A DNA stretch of 64,000 nucleotides from CF-46 sp042408445 (GTDB lineage Bacteria; Chloroflexota; Limnocylindria; Limnocylindrales; CSP1-4): assembly GCA_042408445.1 (NCBI GenBank), contig JBHORC010000004.1:1-64000 (forward strand), written 5' to 3'. A program made the translations under genes and the position numbers. Under the pieces are notes generated by a model. It was not told the DNA's origin. It did no database searches and saw only the letters and a list, made by a program, of their open reading frames with translations. This document shows positions 1 through 8,372 of this stretch, piece by piece (position 1 is the stretch's first letter; every line of letters starts with the position of its first letter).

Positions 1-1
1 C

Positions 2-163
2 GGCGGGCTTGCAGGCGCCTCGATCGGAGGCGCGGTCGCGGGTCCTCCCGGCGCGGTCGTCTGCGGCGCCGTCGGCGCAGCGGGTGGCTCGGGCGCCGGC
101 GATCAGGCCGAGGAGGAAACCGAGGAGTCGGACCTCGGCGATCGCGGCGAGGAGCGCCGCTGA
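2..163 (+). CDS. C-terminal end of a Gly-rich protein cut by the window edge
   Basis: This reading frame is open from the second base and stops at TGA 161-163, giving the last 53 residues of a gene that begins outside the window. It opens with regularly spaced Gly/Ala (GGLAGASIGGAVAG), a glycine-zipper-like pattern often seen in membrane-associated segments. It then turns into an acidic/Arg tail (DQAEEETEESDLGDRGEERR). The protein family cannot be named from so little. It lies 49 bp before the glycosyltransferase on the same strand, so the two could be co-transcribed. The overlapping frame starting at base 9 is Arg/Ser/Pro junk of the kind seen antisense or out of frame in GC-rich DNA. Confidence 0.5.
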   Translation, partial: GGLAGASIGGAVAGPPGAVVCGAVGAAGGSGAGDQAEEETEESDLGDRGEERR

Positions 164-212
164 TCTGGGCCATCGTGCTGTCAGTGGAGTCCGTCCGCAC
201 GCGAGGCGATCG

Positions 213-1364
213 ATGATCGCGCCGCTCCGCATCGCCCAGGTCGTCCCGCCACTCGAGCGGGTGCCACCACTGGCGTACGGCGGAACGGAACGCGTCGTGT
301 TCGAGCTCGTCCGCGAGCTCGTCGGCCGTGGCCACGAGGTCACGACCTTCGCGAGCGGCGACTCCGAGGTTCCGGGGACGCTCGAGCCCACCGTGGCTCG
401 AGCGCTCCGGCCCGATGGCTTCGGGGACGACCCGAGCGGGTACTTCCTCGCGACGATGCTCCAGGTCGAACGCCGCCAGACCGACTTCGACCTGGTCCAC
501 AGCCATCTCGAGTGGTATTCGGCCGCGCTGCGTGGATCGATCTCCCGACCGTTCGTGGCCACGTTCCACGGCAGGCTCGACCATCCATGGTCGCGGGACC
601 TGCTCGCCGATCGCCCGGAGGGGTTCGTCGCGATCAGCAAGTCACAGGCATCGGTCCATCCCGAGGTTCCCTGGACGATCGTCCACAACGGGCTCACCCT
701 CGATGACGCGCCGTTCGAGCGCCGCCGATCCGACGACCTGCTCTTCGTCGGTCGGGTCGCGCCCGAGAAGGGGATCGTCGAGGCGATCGAAGTCGCCCAG
801 AAGGCGGACCGCCGCCTGACGATCGCGGCCAAGCTGGGGCCGACCCCAGCGGAGCAGGAATTCAACGCAGAGGTGTTCGAGCCCGCATTGAAGCGGGCCG
901 GCTCGAGCGTGGAGTTCCTCGGCGAGGTGTCCGGAGCCGAGCGCGACGGCCTCTTCGCGCACTGCCACGCGGTGCTCATGCCGGGGTCCTGGCCCGAGCC
1001 CTTCGGTCTCGTCGCCATCGAGGCGCTGGCGTGTGGCGCGCCGATCCTTGCCCGGAACGTCGGGGCCCTCGGCGAGATCATCCGCGACGGTGTCGACGGC
1101 TTCTTCGGCGACGACGCGACGGAGATCGCCTTCCTCGTCGATCGCGTGGACGAGCTCGATCGAGGCGCGATCCGCGACTCGGTCATCGAGCGGTTCTCCG
1201 CCCGCCGGATGGCCGACGGCTACGAAGCCCTCTATGCCCGGATGCTGGGCGGGGACGACGGGCCGGATGGGGAGGTCATGCCCGAGCCCGCGACCCGCTC
1301 GGCGGGCTCACGCGAGGCTCGCGACCTCGATCTTCGCCGTCGCGGCGAGGCGTCCCGCAGATAG
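213..1364 (+). CDS. Glycosyltransferase family 4
   Basis: A GT-B fold retaining glycosyltransferase that moves a sugar from a nucleotide-sugar donor to a glycan or lipid acceptor at the cytoplasmic face; the substrate is not predictable. The N-terminal acceptor domain (about 1-160) carries the GGTERVV loop and HSHLEWY. The donor domain (about 175-345) shows FVGRVAPEKG and the E-x7-E signature in EPFGLVAIEALACG. At 383 aa it has normal family length. ATG 213 is preferred because GAGG lies 6 nt upstream and family similarity (RIAQVVPP) begins at once; the frame continues open back to base 9 but looks non-coding. The last 35 residues are Arg/Glu-rich and probably disordered. It converges on the ABC permease at 1443. 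Confidence 0.88.
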   Translation: MIAPLRIAQVVPPLERVPPLAYGGTERVVFELVRELVGRGHEVTTFASGDSEVPGTLEPTVARALRPDGFGDDPSGYFLATMLQVERRQTDFDLVHSHLEWYSAALRGSISRPFVATFHGRLDHPWSRDLLADRPEGFVAISKSQASVHPEVPWTIVHNGLTLDDAPFERRRSDDLLFVGRVAPEKGIVEAIEVAQKADRRLTIAAKLGPTPAEQEFNAEVFEPALKRAGSSVEFLGEVSGAERDGLFAHCHAVLMPGSWPEPFGLVAIEALACGAPILARNVGALGEIIRDGVDGFFGDDATEIAFLVDRVDELDRGAIRDSVIERFSARRMADGYEALYARMLGGDDGPDGEVMPEPATRSAGSREARDLDLRRRGEASRR

Positions 1365-1442
1365 CGAGCTCCGGCGGCGGAGGCGTCGAGGCGTCCGCGC
1401 CGTGGCGTCCGCGCCGTCGGGACGACCGCCGCGTATCGCCGC

Positions 1443-2633
1443 TCAGGCTCTGGCCATCACCCGCCGGAGCAGCAGCCAGGCCAGCACGATGTAGACGCCG
1501 GCGAGCGCCGCCATCAGGCCGACCTGCCAGCCGACGACCGTGCCGCCGCGGAACATGAAGTCGCCGAGCAGGCGAATCCCGCTCGCGACTGGCAGGGCGT
1601 AGATGATCGAGCGGATCGGCTCGCTGAACTCGTTGATCGCGAGGACGAACCCGGAGAAGAACACCGAAGCCAGCAGCACGAGCAGCGACAGCTGGACGGT
1701 CTGCGGCTCGGAGTCCGACAGGGCCGCGACGAGCAGCCCGAGGCCCAGGGACGAAGCGATCAGCAGGAGGGCGACGAGCGCGATCCAGCCGGGATCGGCC
1801 AGCTCGGGCACGTGGAACCCGATGACGAGGAGCGCGATCGTGATCAGGGCGATCCCGCCGGCGAAGATGCCGTAGGCGATCAGCTTGCCGGTGACGAGCT
1901 CCGCCGTGGTGATCGGCGAGATCCGGAAGAGCTCGAACAGGCCACTCGTCTTCTCGCGGACGACGGACAGCGCGATCAGTGTCACCGCCATGTGCTGGAG
2001 GATCAAGGCGAGCACCGCCGGCCCGAAGTACTGCACGACCGTCGGCGACGACTGGGCGACGTTCACGAGGTTCGCCTGGGTCGGCGCCGCGATCACGTCC
2101 GGCGGGATCTTGCTCGCGCCCGTCGCCCCCTGGCTCACCGCGTAGCCCTCACTCTGGGCCGCTGCCTGCTCGATGATCTGGCGGTTGATCGCGGCCTCGA
2201 GGCCACGCGACAGGAACACGGCGTAGCTGCCCTCGACGGGATCCGTGATGTTCACCCGAACATCGACCTGGCTGCGCTGCCCGGCCTTGAACCGCTCCTG
2301 GACGTCCGGCGGCGCGACGACCACCACGTCGACCTGCTGGTGCGCCAGCCGGTCCATCGCCGACGCCTCGTCGGGCGTGACCTCGACGATGTTCAGGCCT
2401 TCGCCGGCGATCTTCCGATAGGTCTCGAGGTCGGCCGTGAGGCCCGTGCTCGTCGGCAGGACGACGATCGTGTCCAGCGGGCGGCGGTAGCCGTTGTACC
2501 CGATTCCGAACAGGGCCATGATCAGGAACGGCCCGAGGACCAGGCTGATCAGCGCGCCGGGTCGGCGGACGATCGAGACGAGCTCCTTGCCGACGACGGC
2601 GAGGACACGGGTGAGCGTCTTGAGGAAGCTCAT
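1443..2633 (-). CDS. ABC-2 type transporter permease
   Basis: Membrane subunit of an ABC exporter of the ABC2_membrane_3 (YhiH/YbhS-like) type, 396 aa. One N-terminal membrane segment (about residues 25-45) is followed by an extracytoplasmic domain of about 150 residues. Five membrane segments lie between about 205 and 392, including a VVREKTSGLFELFRISPI coupling-region motif typical of the family. It overlaps the upstream ATPase by 4 bp (ATGA at 2630-2633), so the two are translationally coupled. The substrate is unknown; related pairs export drugs or lipids. Confidence 0.88.
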   Translation of the reverse strand: MSFLKTLTRVLAVVGKELVSIVRRPGALISLVLGPFLIMALFGIGYNGYRRPLDTIVVLPTSTGLTADLETYRKIAGEGLNIVEVTPDEASAMDRLAHQQVDVVVVAPPDVQERFKAGQRSQVDVRVNITDPVEGSYAVFLSRGLEAAINRQIIEQAAAQSEGYAVSQGATGASKIPPDVIAAPTQANLVNVAQSSPTVVQYFGPAVLALILQHMAVTLIALSVVREKTSGLFELFRISPITTAELVTGKLIAYGIFAGGIALITIALLVIGFHVPELADPGWIALVALLLIASSLGLGLLVAALSDSEPQTVQLSLLVLLASVFFSGFVLAINEFSEPIRSIIYALPVASGIRLLGDFMFRGGTVVGWQVGLMAALAGVYIVLAWLLLRRVMARA

Positions 2634-4024
2634 GCCGCCGCCTCATCGCCACGACCGCGCGGATCGCGCTCGTCCGGTCCCCCCGACGCCCCGGAGCGTG
2701 GACCATTCGTCCCACTCGCTACGTCGGTCGCATTCCCGGCGTCCGCGGTCGCGTCGTAGCGGGCAACCAGGATCGCGAAGATCTCGTCGAACGACAGGCG
2801 GTGCTCGCGGGCCGACTCGATCTCCACGCCGGCGGCGCGGATCTGCTCGACGACGTTCGGGAGCGCGACGCCGGCGTCGTCGACCACCACGCGCAGGTGG
2901 CGCGGCCCGTCCTGGGTCACCTCGCCGACACCTTCGGTGCCGATGAGCTTCGTCGCGTCAAAGACGGATGCCGTCTCGATGTCGAGCAGGTCGCCGTTCG
3001 TCGCCATGCGGCGGAGCTCGTCCGGCGTTGCCAGGGCGATGATCGTGCCGCCGACGATCATCGCCACCGCGTCGCATTCCTCGGCCTCGCTCACGTGCTG
3101 GGTCGTCACGAGGAGGGTTCGGCCGCTGTCGCGGAGGCGATGGAGCTCGTCCCAGATCGTGCCGCGGAGGAGGGGATCGATCCCCGCGGTCGGCTCGTCG
3201 AGGATGATCAGGTCGGGTTCGTGGACGAGGGCGCAGGCCAGCTCGAGGCGCCGCTGCATGCCACCGGACAGGCGACCCGCACGTCGCTTCCGGGCGTCCC
3301 AGAGATCGACGACCTTCAGGACCTCCTTCACCCGCCGCCGGCGGCGTCGGAACAGCATCCCGAACAGGCTCGCGACGAAGTCGACGTTCTCGCCGGCCGT
3401 CAGGTCCTCGTACAGCGTGAAGAGCTGGGGCATGTAGCCGATCCGCTCGCGCTGCGACCGGCTGAACCGCTTCGGCTCGGCGCCCATCACCCGGATCCGG
3501 CCCCTGGTCGGCGCGATTGCGCCGGTCAGCATCCGGATCGTCGTCGTCTTGCCCGCCCCCGACGGGCCGATGATCCCGAGGATCGTGCCGCCCGGCACGG
3601 TGAGGTTGATGTCGTGGACGACGTCGCGATCCTCGAACCGCCTCGCGACGTCCTGCATCACCACGAGCTGATCGCGGGCCGGCACCTGCGCGGCGGTCCC
3701 GGCGTCGCTGTCTGCCTGGCCCTCCCCGCGCTCCGCGGGCGCATCGTCCCGCCGGTCGTCGCCACCTGGCGCGATCGAGGCGGGAAGCTCGGTTGCCGGA
3801 GCCGGCAGGGGCCGCGCGGTCGCAGCCGCGATCGTCGCAGCGTTGGCGCGGGCCGCCTGACCGTCATCGACGGCGTCGTCGGTCAGCGGGTCGGACGTGG
3901 CGGACGCGACGTCATCCCGCGTCGTCGCCGGGGCAACCGGGTCGGCGGCGCTCTCCGGGGCTGGCTCGACGGGATCGTTGCCCGACTCGAGCGGCGACCC
4001 GCCGCGTCGTGGATCAGCGGTCAT
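2630..4024 (-). CDS. ABC transporter ATP-binding protein with long disordered N-terminus
   Basis: Nucleotide-binding subunit of the exporter encoded with the downstream permease. The ABC domain starts near residue 125: Walker A GPSGAGKT (about 158), Q-loop YMPQLFTLYEDL, signature LSGGM, Walker B LIILDEPTAGID, and H-loop TTQHVSEAEE. A C-terminal regulatory portion ends in an Asp/Gly/Arg-rich tail. ATG 4024 is chosen because AGGAGG sits 5 nt upstream. The odd feature is a roughly 125-residue Ala/Pro/Asp-rich N-terminal extension with no domain; most family members begin directly at the ABC domain. It ends by overlapping the permease start (ATGA). It is divergent from topoisomerase IB across 188 bp. 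Confidence 0.9.
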   Translation of the reverse strand: MTADPRRGGSPLESGNDPVEPAPESAADPVAPATTRDDVASATSDPLTDDAVDDGQAARANAATIAAATARPLPAPATELPASIAPGGDDRRDDAPAERGEGQADSDAGTAAQVPARDQLVVMQDVARRFEDRDVVHDINLTVPGGTILGIIGPSGAGKTTTIRMLTGAIAPTRGRIRVMGAEPKRFSRSQRERIGYMPQLFTLYEDLTAGENVDFVASLFGMLFRRRRRRVKEVLKVVDLWDARKRRAGRLSGGMQRRLELACALVHEPDLIILDEPTAGIDPLLRGTIWDELHRLRDSGRTLLVTTQHVSEAEECDAVAMIVGGTIIALATPDELRRMATNGDLLDIETASVFDATKLIGTEGVGEVTQDGPRHLRVVVDDAGVALPNVVEQIRAAGVEIESAREHRLSFDEIFAILVARYDATADAGNATDVASGTNGPRSGASGGPDERDPRGRGDEAAA

Positions 4025-4212
4025 GCGTCCTCCTGGGGGTCGAGCGGTCGGCGGCGACCGGACCGCCCGAGTCTCGCCGGGGCTCCATCCCGCCGGCGCG
4101 CGCCCGGTCTGCCGCTGCGCTACGAACACGTGACGACGCCTGCAACGTCGCTGGCATCGCCGCAGTCGTCCGCCGGACCTCCCTGCGAGGCGCCGTCCCC
4201 GACGCTCGACGG

Positions 4213-5337
4213 GTGACTGCCCGCCCCGCCACCCCGGTGACCGATGAGCTCGCGGCGCTCGATGGGCTGCGGGATTCGGGCGACGATCGACCGGGCATCA
4301 CCCGGCGTCGAACGTCCCGTGGCTTCTCCTATCGAGGGCCGGACGGGAAGCCGATCCGCGACCCGGCGACCCTGGAACGGATCCGGAAGATCGTGATCCC
4401 GCCGGCCTGGACCGACGTCTGGATCTGCCCGTACCCGAACGGCTATCTCCAGGCGACGGGCCGCGACGCGCGCGGCCGCAAGCAGTACCGCTACCACGCC
4501 CAGTTCCGCGCGCGGCGCGACACCGCGAAGTTCGAGCGCCTGATCGCCTTCGCCCGCGTCCTGCCCACGATCCGCGAGCACGTTGACCGTGATCTCGCGC
4601 GACCGGGCCTCCCCCGCGAGAAGGTCCTCGCGGCCGTGGTCCGGCTCCTGGAGCTGACGCTGATCCGGGTGGGCAACGACGAATACGCCCGACTGAACAA
4701 GTCCTTCGGCCTGACGACGCTCCAGGATCAGCACGCGAAGATCGAGGGCTCGAAGGTGCTCTTCCGGTTCCGCGGCAAGTCCGGCCAGAAGCACGAGGTC
4801 GGGCTCCGCGATCGCCGGCTCGCATCGGTCGTCAAACGCTGCCGCGACCTCCCCGGCCGCGAGCTCTTCCAGTACGTCGACGACGACGGGGACCTCCGCG
4901 ACGTCCGCTCCGAGGACGTCAACGGGTATCTCGCGGCGATCGCGCCGGGGTTCACCGCCAAGGACTTCCGGACGTGGGCCGGGACCGTCCTCGCCTTCCG
5001 GGCGCTCCGCGCGCTGGGTGACGCGGAGACCGAGCGGGAGAAGCAGAAGAACATCGCCGCGGCGATCAAGGCGACCGCCGCGAACCTCGGCAACACCGCC
5101 GCCGTCGCGCGCTCGGCCTACGTCCATCCCGCGGTCGTCGACGCGTACCTCGACGGGCGGATCCGTTCGGCGCTCGTCCAGGCGGCCGAGGACACCGACA
5201 CAGCACCGGGTGCCACGGACCCCGACGAGGAGCGAGCCGTCGTCATGCTCCTCCGGTCGCGCCTCCGCGAGGATGCCGACCGGTCCCGCGGCCGCCGTCC
5301 CAGCCGCAAGCCGGTCCCGGTCGGGGCCGTCGCCTGA
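4213..5337 (+). CDS. DNA topoisomerase IB (poxvirus-like)
   Basis: Relaxes supercoiled DNA without ATP by nicking one strand through a 3'-phosphotyrosine link. The N-terminal topo-C_ter-like part (KIVIPPAWTDVWICP) and the catalytic core follow the bacterial type IB family. The catalytic Arg lies in LTLIRVGNDEYAR, the Lys in the beta-hairpin FRFRGKSGQKHEV, the second basic residue in KDFRTWAGT, and the nucleophilic Tyr in ARSAYVHPAVV near residue 305. Length (374 aa) is usual. Start choice is uncertain: GTG 4213 is used, GTG 4237 is equally possible, and neither has a clear Shine-Dalgarno. The C-terminal 60 residues are acidic then Arg-rich. It is monocistronic and convergent with the kinase at 5425. 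Confidence 0.88.
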   Translation: MTARPATPVTDELAALDGLRDSGDDRPGITRRRTSRGFSYRGPDGKPIRDPATLERIRKIVIPPAWTDVWICPYPNGYLQATGRDARGRKQYRYHAQFRARRDTAKFERLIAFARVLPTIREHVDRDLARPGLPREKVLAAVVRLLELTLIRVGNDEYARLNKSFGLTTLQDQHAKIEGSKVLFRFRGKSGQKHEVGLRDRRLASVVKRCRDLPGRELFQYVDDDGDLRDVRSEDVNGYLAAIAPGFTAKDFRTWAGTVLAFRALRALGDAETEREKQKNIAAAIKATAANLGNTAAVARSAYVHPAVVDAYLDGRIRSALVQAAEDTDTAPGATDPDEERAVVMLLRSRLREDADRSRGRRPSRKPVPVGAVA

Positions 5338-5424
5338 CCGGCGGAGGCCGCCGCCTCATCTCGTGAGGGCGGCCCGTCAGGCCGGAAGATCGCGCGTCGT
5401 CCCACGGCCGCGCGCGACGCGTCG

Positions 5425-6585
5425 TCAGCGCCGGCGCTCGGGACCCTCGTCGAGCGGCAGGGCGAAGGCCATCTCGAGGCCGCCGTCCTCGCGATTCCGT
5501 GCCCAGGTCCGGCCGTTCATCGCGTCGACCGCGTGGCGGACCACGAACGGGCCCATGCCCATGCTCGCCAGACGACCCGTGGCAGAGGTCGATGGCAGCT
5601 CGAACGCCCGCTCGAGCTCGTCCGGGAGGAGCGACGCCCCGGAGTCGAGGACCCGGACCGCGACCTCGCGAGCCGGCTCGTCCACATCGACCCGCACCTC
5701 GATCGACTGGTCCGCTGCCCCGTCCGTCACCGTGATCGCGGCGAGCAGCAGATTGCGGATCGCCTGCTCCACGTAGGTGGCATCGCCGTGGACGGGCGCC
5801 GGCCGGCGGACGCCGGTCCGGACGATCGTGGCGGCCGGGAAGCGCTCGGCTAGCGTGCGCACCGCGGAGTCGACCGTCTGGCCGAGGTCGACCGGTTCGT
5901 CGAGTGGGTCGAGGATTCGTCGCTCCAGCCGGGCGATGACAAGGAGGTTCTCGACGAGGTCGTAGAGGCGCGCCGCCTCCGCGGAGATGTCGAGTGCGAG
6001 CGTCCGCGTCGCGGGCGGCGACAGGCGGGGCCGTTTGGCGAGCACCGAGGAGCCCGCGTAGATCGTCGTCAGTGGCGTCCGGAGCTCGTGGGACAGCACC
6101 GCAAGGAACGCCTCCCGCTCCGCCTGGAGATCGCCGGTGTCCGTGACGTCTCGAAGGAGATACACCGCGCCCGTCCCGTCGTCGGTCTCGTCCTGGCCGT
6201 CCTCGGGCCGGATCGACTGGAGCGGGACCCGATCGAGGGCAAACCAGGTGTTCGGCTGGTGACGCGGCCGAACCGTGAGGCGCCGGGCCGCTTCCTCGCC
6301 ACCGAGCCGGCGCGGCGTGGCGCCGAGATCCTCGAACCGCGAGAGCAGGTCGACATCGTCGCGAACGGGCCGCTCCGCGAAGAGGCGGTCAGCGGCTGCG
6401 TTCGTCGCCCGGACCGCGCCGTCGGAATCGGTGATCAGGACGGCTTCGGGAAGCCGGTCGATGACCGGTTGCAGCCCCTCGATCGTTGCGGTCCCCGACG
6501 AGGCCGGGATCTGGGCGTCATGCGTCGGCCGCGGCGAGGACCTCGCCGCGGCCTGCCTCGCCGCAGCGCCGTCGTGTTCGAGCAT
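5425..6585 (-). CDS. PAS-domain histidine kinase with degenerate ATPase domain
   Basis: Sensor-kinase-like protein, 386 aa, with no membrane segment. A PAS domain (about 40-150) is followed by HisKA with intact phospho-acceptor His in LSHELRTPLTTIYAG (about 164). The ATPase domain is degraded. The N box reads RNLLLAAITVT where the paralogue at 11518 has RNLLSNAAKYG, so the Mg-binding Asn is lost. G1 is DSGAS instead of DDGPG, and G2 is MGMGPFV instead of GAGIGLF. The protein probably cannot bind ATP normally and may act as a pseudokinase or phosphate carrier. ATG 6585 is preferred over TTG 6591 because GATCCT ends 6 nt before it. No response regulator is adjacent. Confidence 0.8.
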   Translation of the reverse strand: MLEHDGAAARQAAARSSPRPTHDAQIPASSGTATIEGLQPVIDRLPEAVLITDSDGAVRATNAAADRLFAERPVRDDVDLLSRFEDLGATPRRLGGEEAARRLTVRPRHQPNTWFALDRVPLQSIRPEDGQDETDDGTGAVYLLRDVTDTGDLQAEREAFLAVLSHELRTPLTTIYAGSSVLAKRPRLSPPATRTLALDISAEAARLYDLVENLLVIARLERRILDPLDEPVDLGQTVDSAVRTLAERFPAATIVRTGVRRPAPVHGDATYVEQAIRNLLLAAITVTDGAADQSIEVRVDVDEPAREVAVRVLDSGASLLPDELERAFELPSTSATGRLASMGMGPFVVRHAVDAMNGRTWARNREDGGLEMAFALPLDEGPERRR

Positions 6586-6591
6586 GCTCAA

Positions 6592-6597
6592 AGGATC
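6592..6597 (-). promoter_or_regulatory. Leaderless -10 box (GATCCT) of the degenerate kinase
   Basis: GATCCT on the minus strand ends exactly 6 nt before ATG 6585, the same geometry as the TAnnnT boxes of many other genes here. No Shine-Dalgarno is present. The first base is G rather than T, so this is weaker support than the TAnnnT cases. Confidence 0.45.
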
Positions 6598-6875
6598 GGG
6601 GGTCCTGGTGGACGGGCGGCTTCCCGCGCCCGGCCGGTGCCTTGCGGCTCCATCGCAGGGATCTGGCGAGCGAGGTCCGCGCGTGCCTGGGCGTCGTGCC
6701 GAGTCGCCGCCTCGGGTGCAACGTCGGTGCCAGACGCACGCCGGATCGCTCCGAACGGCGCGGATGGCCGCGGTGGTTTGCTCTGCGCAACCGGGTGCCG
6801 TCCTCGCCCGTTCTTGGAGCCTTCGGACCGGCGAGGGACGCGCGCCCGCGCCAGGCCGGTCAACTGCTGTCGGTC

Positions 6876-7337
6876 ATGCTCGCGAATCCCACCATCCAGC
6901 TCGCCGCCACGATCGCGATCGCGTTCCTCATCCTTGTCTGGCTCGCCACGGCGGTCTGGGTGTTCGTCGACGCGCGACGCCGCACGCGTCACGCGCTCGT
7001 GCCGTACCTCAGCGCAGCCGCGGTGGTCGTCGCCTCGCCGATCCTCTTTCCGCTCGCCGTGCTGGTCCACGCGATCGTCAGGCCGTCGACGACGGTCGCG
7101 GATCGACGGCTCGCGCGGCTCCGCGAAGTCGCGCTGCGGGTCGAGGCGGAGCGGGCGACCTGTCCCTCCTGCGCCGCACCGGTCGATACCGATTGGCTCG
7201 TCTGTCCGGTGTGCCGGACGTCTCTTCGACACCGCTGCGACGAATGCGGTCACGTCGTGGGGCTCGACTGGGACGCCTGCGCGTGGTGCGGCTCGACGTT
7301 CCTGCCGCCGTCCGGGGTGCTCCGCGCCGAGCGCTGA
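6876..7337 (+). CDS. Membrane protein with double zinc ribbon
   Basis: A 153-aa protein with two N-terminal membrane segments (about residues 7-25 and 40-65) separated by a basic loop (DARRRTRH). A cytosolic C-terminal domain follows with four CxxC pairs: CPSC, CPVC, CDEC and CAWC. This is the double-zinc-ribbon (DZR) pattern and suggests structural zinc binding and protein contacts. No enzymatic motif is seen. ATG 6876 is chosen because the coding character and first membrane segment start there; there is no Shine-Dalgarno and no -10 box at the leaderless position. It is divergent from the kinase at 6585 and ends just before a terminator hairpin. Confidence 0.72.
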   Translation: MLANPTIQLAATIAIAFLILVWLATAVWVFVDARRRTRHALVPYLSAAAVVVASPILFPLAVLVHAIVRPSTTVADRRLARLREVALRVEAERATCPSCAAPVDTDWLVCPVCRTSLRHRCDECGHVVGLDWDACAWCGSTFLPPSGVLRAER

Positions 7338-7388
7338 AGCGTGAGCGCGAGCGCGGGGGGAGCGCGCCGCTCGCCCCGGCGCAGCAGA

Positions 7389-7419
7389 ACGCCCCCGCCG
7401 GCGAGCCGGACGGGGGCGT
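7389..7419. terminator. Bidirectional hairpin between convergent genes
   Basis: ACGCCCCCG (7389-7397) pairs with CGGGGGCGT (7411-7419), with an inner CCGG/CCGG stem. It sits between the ends of the zinc-ribbon gene and the convergent CsbD-like gene and can serve both. There is no T-tract, as is common in high-GC genomes. Confidence 0.7.
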
Positions 7420-7438
7420 CGTGTACAACCGAGGGGAG

Positions 7439-7657
7439 CTAGAGCGGGCGATCACCCGAATTGTCGTCCGGATGGCTCGCGTTGCGATCCATCTCGTCGC
7501 CGGCGTTGCCGGCTGCATCGCGCATGTCGTCGCCGGCATTCGCGATCTTGTCGGAGAGGCTCTCCTCCCCGTCGGCCTTGCGCCACGCTTCCTTGCCCTT
7601 GTTGTTCACGTCGCGAAGGCCTTCCTTGGCGTCCGCCTTCAGGTCATCGAAGGACAT
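7439..7657 (-). CDS. Small hydrophilic CsbD-like stress protein
   Basis: A 72-aa, highly charged, Cys-free protein (MSFDDLKADAKEGLRDVNNK at the start) with repeated Asp/Lys/Ala/Gly and no hydrophobic core. It resembles CsbD-type and related small bacterial stress proteins in composition, length and first residues; the assignment is tentative. ATG 7657 is fixed by GGAGG 7 nt upstream. Expression in stationary phase or osmotic stress would be expected for this type, but no specific regulator site is seen. It is divergent from the small membrane protein at 7917. Confidence 0.6.
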   Translation of the reverse strand: MSFDDLKADAKEGLRDVNNKGKEAWRKADGEESLSDKIANAGDDMRDAAGNAGDEMDRNASHPDDNSGDRPL

Positions 7658-7916
7658 CTCGTGCCTCCCGTTCGCGGATCGGGGGTCCGATCCGACTGCC
7701 TCGACCCTATCGGCGGGGGGGTTGCGCCCGCCTCCGACGGACCCGGGGAGGATGACAGCGCGCTTGCAGTGGGTCGGTCCCTCGCCCGTGGTTCGTGGCG
7801 CGCGGCTGTCACGTCGCTGCAATCGGGCCTCGTCCGGCACGCTCCCGGCTGCGCCGCTCGCGATCGTACGGTCGGGTCGTCGGGTCGCAGGCTCGACATC
7901 GAGTTGGAGGCTGACC

Positions 7917-8288
7917 ATGACCACAAGCACCGCGTCGACCGAATCGAGCAACGGCGGTTCGACGGATCCGGCAACCACGGCACGAGCGATCGCGAGCGGG
8001 GTCGCGGATCGCGCGGCAGCCGCCGCAGCTCGCCTCCCCGACGCGGCGAGCGCCACCGGCGTGCAGCTCGGCCGGGCGAACGAGGTGATCCAGGGCGAGT
8101 CCGACGAGGTCCTTGCCGTCGGCACGTCGCTGTCCCTCGGTCTGGCGCTCGGCCTGCTGCTGGGCGGCGCGAACCGGATCCTCGTGTTCCTGGCGCTCAT
8201 CCCGGCCACGGCGATGGGGTACACCCTGTTCGACCGTCACGGCGGCACGACGCCGGTCGGCTCGTCGAGGCGGACCGGGTCCGTCTAG
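7917..8288 (+). CDS. Small membrane protein, unknown function
   Basis: A 123-aa protein. The first 60 residues are Ala/Ser/Thr-rich with an amphipathic stretch (ARAIASGVADRAAAAAARL). Two adjacent membrane segments follow at about 66-84 and 86-104 (LSLGLALGLLLGG and ILVFLALIPATAMG) with a short Asn-Arg turn, then a basic tail. No family is recognised. The start at ATG 7917 is supported by TTGGAGG 7 nt upstream. It ends 57 bp before a perfect 12-bp terminator hairpin. It sits among other small stress-type genes, so a membrane-stress role is a guess. Confidence 0.65.
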   Translation: MTTSTASTESSNGGSTDPATTARAIASGVADRAAAAAARLPDAASATGVQLGRANEVIQGESDEVLAVGTSLSLGLALGLLLGGANRILVFLALIPATAMGYTLFDRHGGTTPVGSSRRTGSV

Positions 8289-8345
8289 GGGCCCGCCTCG
8301 CGCCGGAGCTGGCGACGGCGCGCGACGCCGAGCCCGGACAGCACG

Positions 8346-8372
8346 AAACCCGACCGGATCCCGGTCGGGTTT
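8346..8372. terminator. Perfect 12-bp hairpin terminator
   Basis: AAACCCGACCGG (8346-8357) and its exact complement CCGGTCGGGTTT (8361-8372) enclose a 3-nt loop. The flanking A-run and T-run make it an intrinsic terminator readable from both strands. It lies 57 bp after the small membrane protein gene. Confidence 0.85.
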
